Source of the DNA: DATEDA01 sp035286595
GTDB lineage: Bacteria; Pseudomonadota; Gammaproteobacteria; Burkholderiales; SG8-39
DNA: 18,976 bases
Reading direction: 5' to 3'
Assembly (NCBI GenBank): GCA_035286595.1
Contig: DATEDA010000043.1
Span: forward strand, 1 to 18,976
Shown here piece after piece: positions 16,068 to 18,976 of the stretch (position 1 is its first letter; every line of letters starts with the position of its first letter). Both the position numbers and the translations under genes were made by a program. The notes under the pieces are model-generated. The model searched no databases. It was not told the origin of the DNA and worked only from the letters and a program-made list of their open reading frames with translations.

Positions 16068-18008
16068 TCAGCCGCGAAACGGCGCGGTGAGCTGGGTGGT
16101 GATCGACCGCAGCTTGTCGAGGATCGAGCGGCCCAGCCGCGACTCGGCTGCCGCCGAGACCTTCGCTCGCTGGGTCTTCACGAACTCGGGCGACTGCGTG
16201 AAGACGTGGTAGCGCTCGAGCGCCGCGACGATGTGGTTCTGCAGGAGCGACAGGTTCACCGGCTTGTTCACGAACCGGAAGATGCGCGCCTCGTTGATCA
16301 GGCTGATGATGAGCTCCGAGTCGGACGCGCCGGTGGTGACGATCACGAGCGTCTGCGGGTGCTCCTGCTTCAGCAGCTTGAACAGCACCGTGTTGTCCAC
16401 CCGCTGCGACTCGAGGTCAGCGACCAGGAGCGCGACCTCGTTGACGGCAAGCGCGTGCAGGGCGTCGTCGAGGGTGGCGGCGTGGACGACGCGGCACAGA
16501 TCGCCCGACATCTCGCGCGTCGCGCGCGCCATCGCCGGGTCGTCGAGCACCAGCGCGACGACGTCCTCGGCCGGCTTCGCCGCCGCGCGCGGCGGCGGGC
16601 TCGCCTCGAGCGCGATCGCGATCGTGACGGCCTCGTCGATGGTGGCCCGCAGGTCGTCCTGATTCCACGGCTTCGAGACGAAGCGGAACACCTCGCCGTC
16701 GTTCACCGAGCCGACGATCGCGGCGAGGTCGGAGTAGCCGGTGAGCAGCATCCGCACGGTCGTGGGCGCGATCAGCTTGACCTCGCGCAGCAGCTCGACG
16801 CCGAGCATGCCCGGCATGCGCTGGTCGCTCACGACCACATGGAAGGGCTGGCTCCGCACGAGCCCGAGCGCCTGCTCGCCGCTGGAGGCCACGGTGACCT
16901 CGTAGACGTCGCGGAAGATCGTCCGCAGGGCGTTTACGACCCGCTCCTCGTCGTCCACGAACAGCACGCGCGGCTTGCGCACTCCGGTCGCCGGGGCCCT
17001 CGCCGCCGGTCGCTCGGCCTGCGCCGGCCCCGCCCCCGCGTCGCCCGTGGAGATCGCGCGCCGGAGCGCGTTCACCCTCGCGGCGCGCATCCGGTGGGTC
17101 CCCGACGGCGTTTCCTCCGTCGTCGGCTGCGGCGCCGTGATCTCGTGCTCGCCGGTGTCGCTCAGGTCCGTGGTGAACGGCTGGTCGTCGAACGCGAGGT
17201 GCAGCGCCTCCAGGAACTGCCGCGCGCTCCGGAACCGGTCCTCGGGCCGCTTGGCGAGCGCCTTGAGGAGCACCCGGTCGATCTGCTTCGACAGCCGCGG
17301 CTCGAGGGCGGACGGCAGCGGCGGCGGCATCTCGAGGATCTGCCGCATCAGGCTCGCGCCCTGCCCTTCGAACGGCCGCCGCCCGGTGAGCACCTCGTAC
17401 ACGATGACCGCCGCGGAGTACCCGTCGCTCCGCTCGTCGGCCGTCTGGCCGTCGAACTGCTCCGGCGCCATGTAGTACGGCGTGCCGAGCACCTCGCCCA
17501 TCAGCGTGAGGTGCGACTGCTCGAGCCGCGCGATGCCGAAGTCCGAGATCTTCGCCGCGCCCATCTCGCTGATGAGCAGGTTGCCCGGCTTGATGTCGCG
17601 GTGGATGACCCCGCGCGAGTGCGAGTACTCGAGGCCCTCGAGCAGATGATCGAGGACCTCGGGGAAGACCTTGAGCTCCGGCCGGTAGCCGGCGACGAGG
17701 TGCTCGCGCAGGCTCCGGCCGATCACGCACTCCATCGCGATGAACGCGCACGCGTCGTCCTCGCCGTACTCGTAGATCGCGACGATGTTCGGATGGTGCA
17801 GGTTGCCGGCGGCGCGGGCCTCGCGCTTGAAGCGCTCGAGCGCCTGCTCGGCGTCGTTCGGGTCGAGGTCGCGCTTGCGGATCACCTTCAGCGCGACGTC
17901 GCGCTTGATCACCGGGTCGTGGCCCTTGTAGACCACGCCCATGCCGCCGCGGCCGAGCTCGCCGACGATCTCGTACTTACCGATCTGCGCCGGGTGGTCG
18001 GGAATCAT
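16068..18008 (-). CDS. Hanks-type Ser/Thr protein kinase fused to two receiver domains
   Basis: This 646-residue soluble fusion has a complete kinase domain (11-275): glycine loop GELGRGGMGVVYKG, Lys41 in VALKV, Glu63 in the C helix, catalytic HRDIKPGN (Asp138, Lys140, Asn143), Asp156-Phe-Gly, and GTPYYMAPE. A Pro/Ala-rich linker (276-345) leads to receiver 1 (347-465): Asp352/Asp353, phospho-acceptor Asp395 in VVSDQRMPG, Thr423 and Lys446 in SKPW. Receiver 2 (483-600) has Asp489/Asp490, candidate Asp531 in LVADLES, Thr558/Thr559 and Lys582 in NKPV. There is no transmembrane helix or extracellular sensor domain, unlike PknB-type kinases. Its ATG overlaps the histidine-kinase stop (ATGA), so it is probably that kinase's phosphorylation target. 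Presumably receiver phosphorylation tunes Ser/Thr kinase output; this is inference from domain order. Confidence 0.93.
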   Translation of the reverse strand: MIPDHPAQIGKYEIVGELGRGGMGVVYKGHDPVIKRDVALKVIRKRDLDPNDAEQALERFKREARAAGNLHHPNIVAIYEYGEDDACAFIAMECVIGRSLREHLVAGYRPELKVFPEVLDHLLEGLEYSHSRGVIHRDIKPGNLLISEMGAAKISDFGIARLEQSHLTLMGEVLGTPYYMAPEQFDGQTADERSDGYSAAVIVYEVLTGRRPFEGQGASLMRQILEMPPPLPSALEPRLSKQIDRVLLKALAKRPEDRFRSARQFLEALHLAFDDQPFTTDLSDTGEHEITAPQPTTEETPSGTHRMRAARVNALRRAISTGDAGAGPAQAERPAARAPATGVRKPRVLFVDDEERVVNALRTIFRDVYEVTVASSGEQALGLVRSQPFHVVVSDQRMPGMLGVELLREVKLIAPTTVRMLLTGYSDLAAIVGSVNDGEVFRFVSKPWNQDDLRATIDEAVTIAIALEASPPPRAAAKPAEDVVALVLDDPAMARATREMSGDLCRVVHAATLDDALHALAVNEVALLVADLESQRVDNTVLFKLLKQEHPQTLVIVTTGASDSELIISLINEARIFRFVNKPVNLSLLQNHIVAALERYHVFTQSPEFVKTQRAKVSAAAESRLGRSILDKLRSITTQLTAPFRG

Positions 18009-18976
18009 GCGACCGCTTCCTCGCGCGCCGCGACCTGCCGCACCGGCAGCGTCACGGTGAAGCGGGTGCCGACGCCGACCTTCGAGTCGACGGTGATCCG
18101 CCCGCCGTGGCCCTCGACGATCTTGTAGCTGATCGAGAGCCCGAGCCCGGTGCCCTTGCCGACCTCCTTGGTGGTGAAGAACGGGTCGAAGATCTTGGGC
18201 AGGACCTCCGCCGGGATGCCGTGCCCGTTGTCGGTCACCTCCACCGCGACGTGCTCGCGATCGGGCTGGAAGGTGCGCACGTTGATGACGCCGCCCTCCT
18301 CCGGGGTCGCCTGCGCGGCGTTGGTCAGAAGGTTCAGGAACACCTGGTTGATCTGCGAGGGCGCGCACGCGATCTTCGGGATCGGGCCGAGGTGCCTGTT
18401 CACGGTGCGCCGCTTGAGCTGGTGCTTGGCGATCGACAGCGCCCCGCCGAGCCCCTCGTTCAGGTCGAACTCCGCCATCTTGCTGCGGTCGAGGCGCGCG
18501 AAGTTCCGCAGGTTGTTGACGAGCTCCGAGATCTGCCCGATCCCGTAGAGGCCGTCCTGCACCAGCTTGTCGAGATCCGGGAAGGTGCCGCCCGAATGGG
18601 CGTCGCTCAGCGCGTGCGACGCGACTGCGAACTGGCGCGAGAGCGCAGCGTCGTCGGTGTGGTCCGACTGCAGCATCGCGATCAGCTTCTCGGCCTCGCC
18701 GAGCGCCGCGGCGACCCTGGGCATGCGCCCGTGGACCGTGTCGAGGCTCGCCTTCACGTACGCCAGCGGCGTGTTCACCTCGTGGGCGACGCCGGCCACC
18801 ATCTGGCCGAGCGAGGACATCTTCTCGCTCTGGATGAGCAGCGCCTCCTGCTCCTTAAGCTGGTGGAGCGCGGCCTTCAGCTCCTTGGTGCGCTCCTCGA
18901 CGCGGTGCTCGAGGAACTCGTTCGCCTCGCGCAGCTGCCGGTTCAGCCCGGTGATCGCGCGGTAGCTGCCGGTGAG
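18005..18976 (-). CDS. Sensor histidine kinase, N-terminal part beyond the window edge
   Basis: The 323 visible residues are the transmitter half of a histidine kinase. The frame is open to the right edge, so the ATG at 18820 is internal. First comes a coiled coil (REANEFLEHRVEERTKELK), then the H-box GQMVAGVAHEVNTPL with the phospho-His about 65 residues from the edge. An insert rich in Asp/Ala and a dimerisation helix (IGQISELVNNLRNFARLDRS) follow. The ATPase domain shows the N box NQVFLNLLTNAAQA, G1 VTDNGHGIP, F box FDPFFTTKEVG and G2 GKGTGLGLSIS. All key motifs are intact, so it should be active. The sensor domain lies outside. Its stop overlaps the start of the kinase-receiver gene, implying equal synthesis of a cognate pair. 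Confidence 0.94.
   Translation of the reverse strand, partial: LTGSYRAITGLNRQLREANEFLEHRVEERTKELKAALHQLKEQEALLIQSEKMSSLGQMVAGVAHEVNTPLAYVKASLDTVHGRMPRVAAALGEAEKLIAMLQSDHTDDAALSRQFAVASHALSDAHSGGTFPDLDKLVQDGLYGIGQISELVNNLRNFARLDRSKMAEFDLNEGLGGALSIAKHQLKRRTVNRHLGPIPKIACAPSQINQVFLNLLTNAAQATPEEGGVINVRTFQPDREHVAVEVTDNGHGIPAEVLPKIFDPFFTTKEVGKGTGLGLSISYKIVEGHGGRITVDSKVGVGTRFTVTLPVRQVAAREEAVA

Noticed and set aside
18005..18820. Full-length histidine kinase starting at the ATG at 18820
   Set aside because: The frame stays open to the window edge and encodes a coiled coil leading into the H-box, so this Met is internal.

Overview
This is an 18,976-base, visibly G+C-rich bacterial window. It is densely packed, with no gene-free stretch over 300 bases (the longest gap is about 150). 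Codons strongly prefer G or C at the third position, and there are many ATGA/GTGA start-stop overlaps. The gene set (CUT2-type ABC importer, TRAP importer, acyl-CoA enzymes, molybdenum hydroxylase subunit, PilZ protein, Hanks kinase with receivers) fits a metabolically versatile soil or aquatic bacterium, such as a betaproteobacterium or a Rokubacteria/Methylomirabilota-like lineage. No rRNA or marker gene is present, so this placement is only a guess. I see no tRNA, CRISPR array, insertion sequence or attachment site.

Left block (1-6142). An amidase (cut by the window edge) and a RidA-family protein run leftward. Divergent from them is a rightward operon: a NicX/M29-type metalloenzyme, a two-NBD CUT2 ATPase, an RbsC-like permease and a periplasmic binding protein. 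The first three overlap by 4 bases each. The NicX-like protein keeps the His/His-x-Asp ligand pattern of 2,5-dihydroxypyridine dioxygenase, which suggests uptake and breakdown of a small, possibly N-heterocyclic, compound; this is inference.

Middle block (6143-10095). A strong hairpin separates the importer from a convergent PilZ-domain gene. Divergent from PilZ lies a gentisate-dioxygenase-like bicupin coupled to a xanthine-dehydrogenase-family molybdopterin subunit. No iron-sulfur or FAD partner subunit is encoded in the window.

TRAP block (10092-15270). Running leftward from a recognisable sigma70-type promoter at about 13,600 are the TRAP binding protein, a rho-independent terminator, the two TRAP membrane subunits, and a cysteine-dioxygenase-like cupin. 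Divergent from this promoter is a coupled pair: a MaoC-type enoyl-CoA hydratase and an acyl-CoA dehydrogenase. Together they look like import of an organic acid followed by CoA-dependent oxidation, although no CoA ligase or transferase is present.

Right block (15293-18976), all leftward. A histidine kinase (N terminus outside the window) overlaps by 4 bases with a 646-residue protein that joins a complete Hanks-type Ser/Thr kinase to two receiver domains. Downstream is a DUF1045 2H-phosphoesterase-like gene. The histidine kinase plus kinase-receiver-receiver pair is the most unusual assembly here: it looks like a direct wiring of His-Asp phosphorelay onto Ser/Thr phosphorylation.
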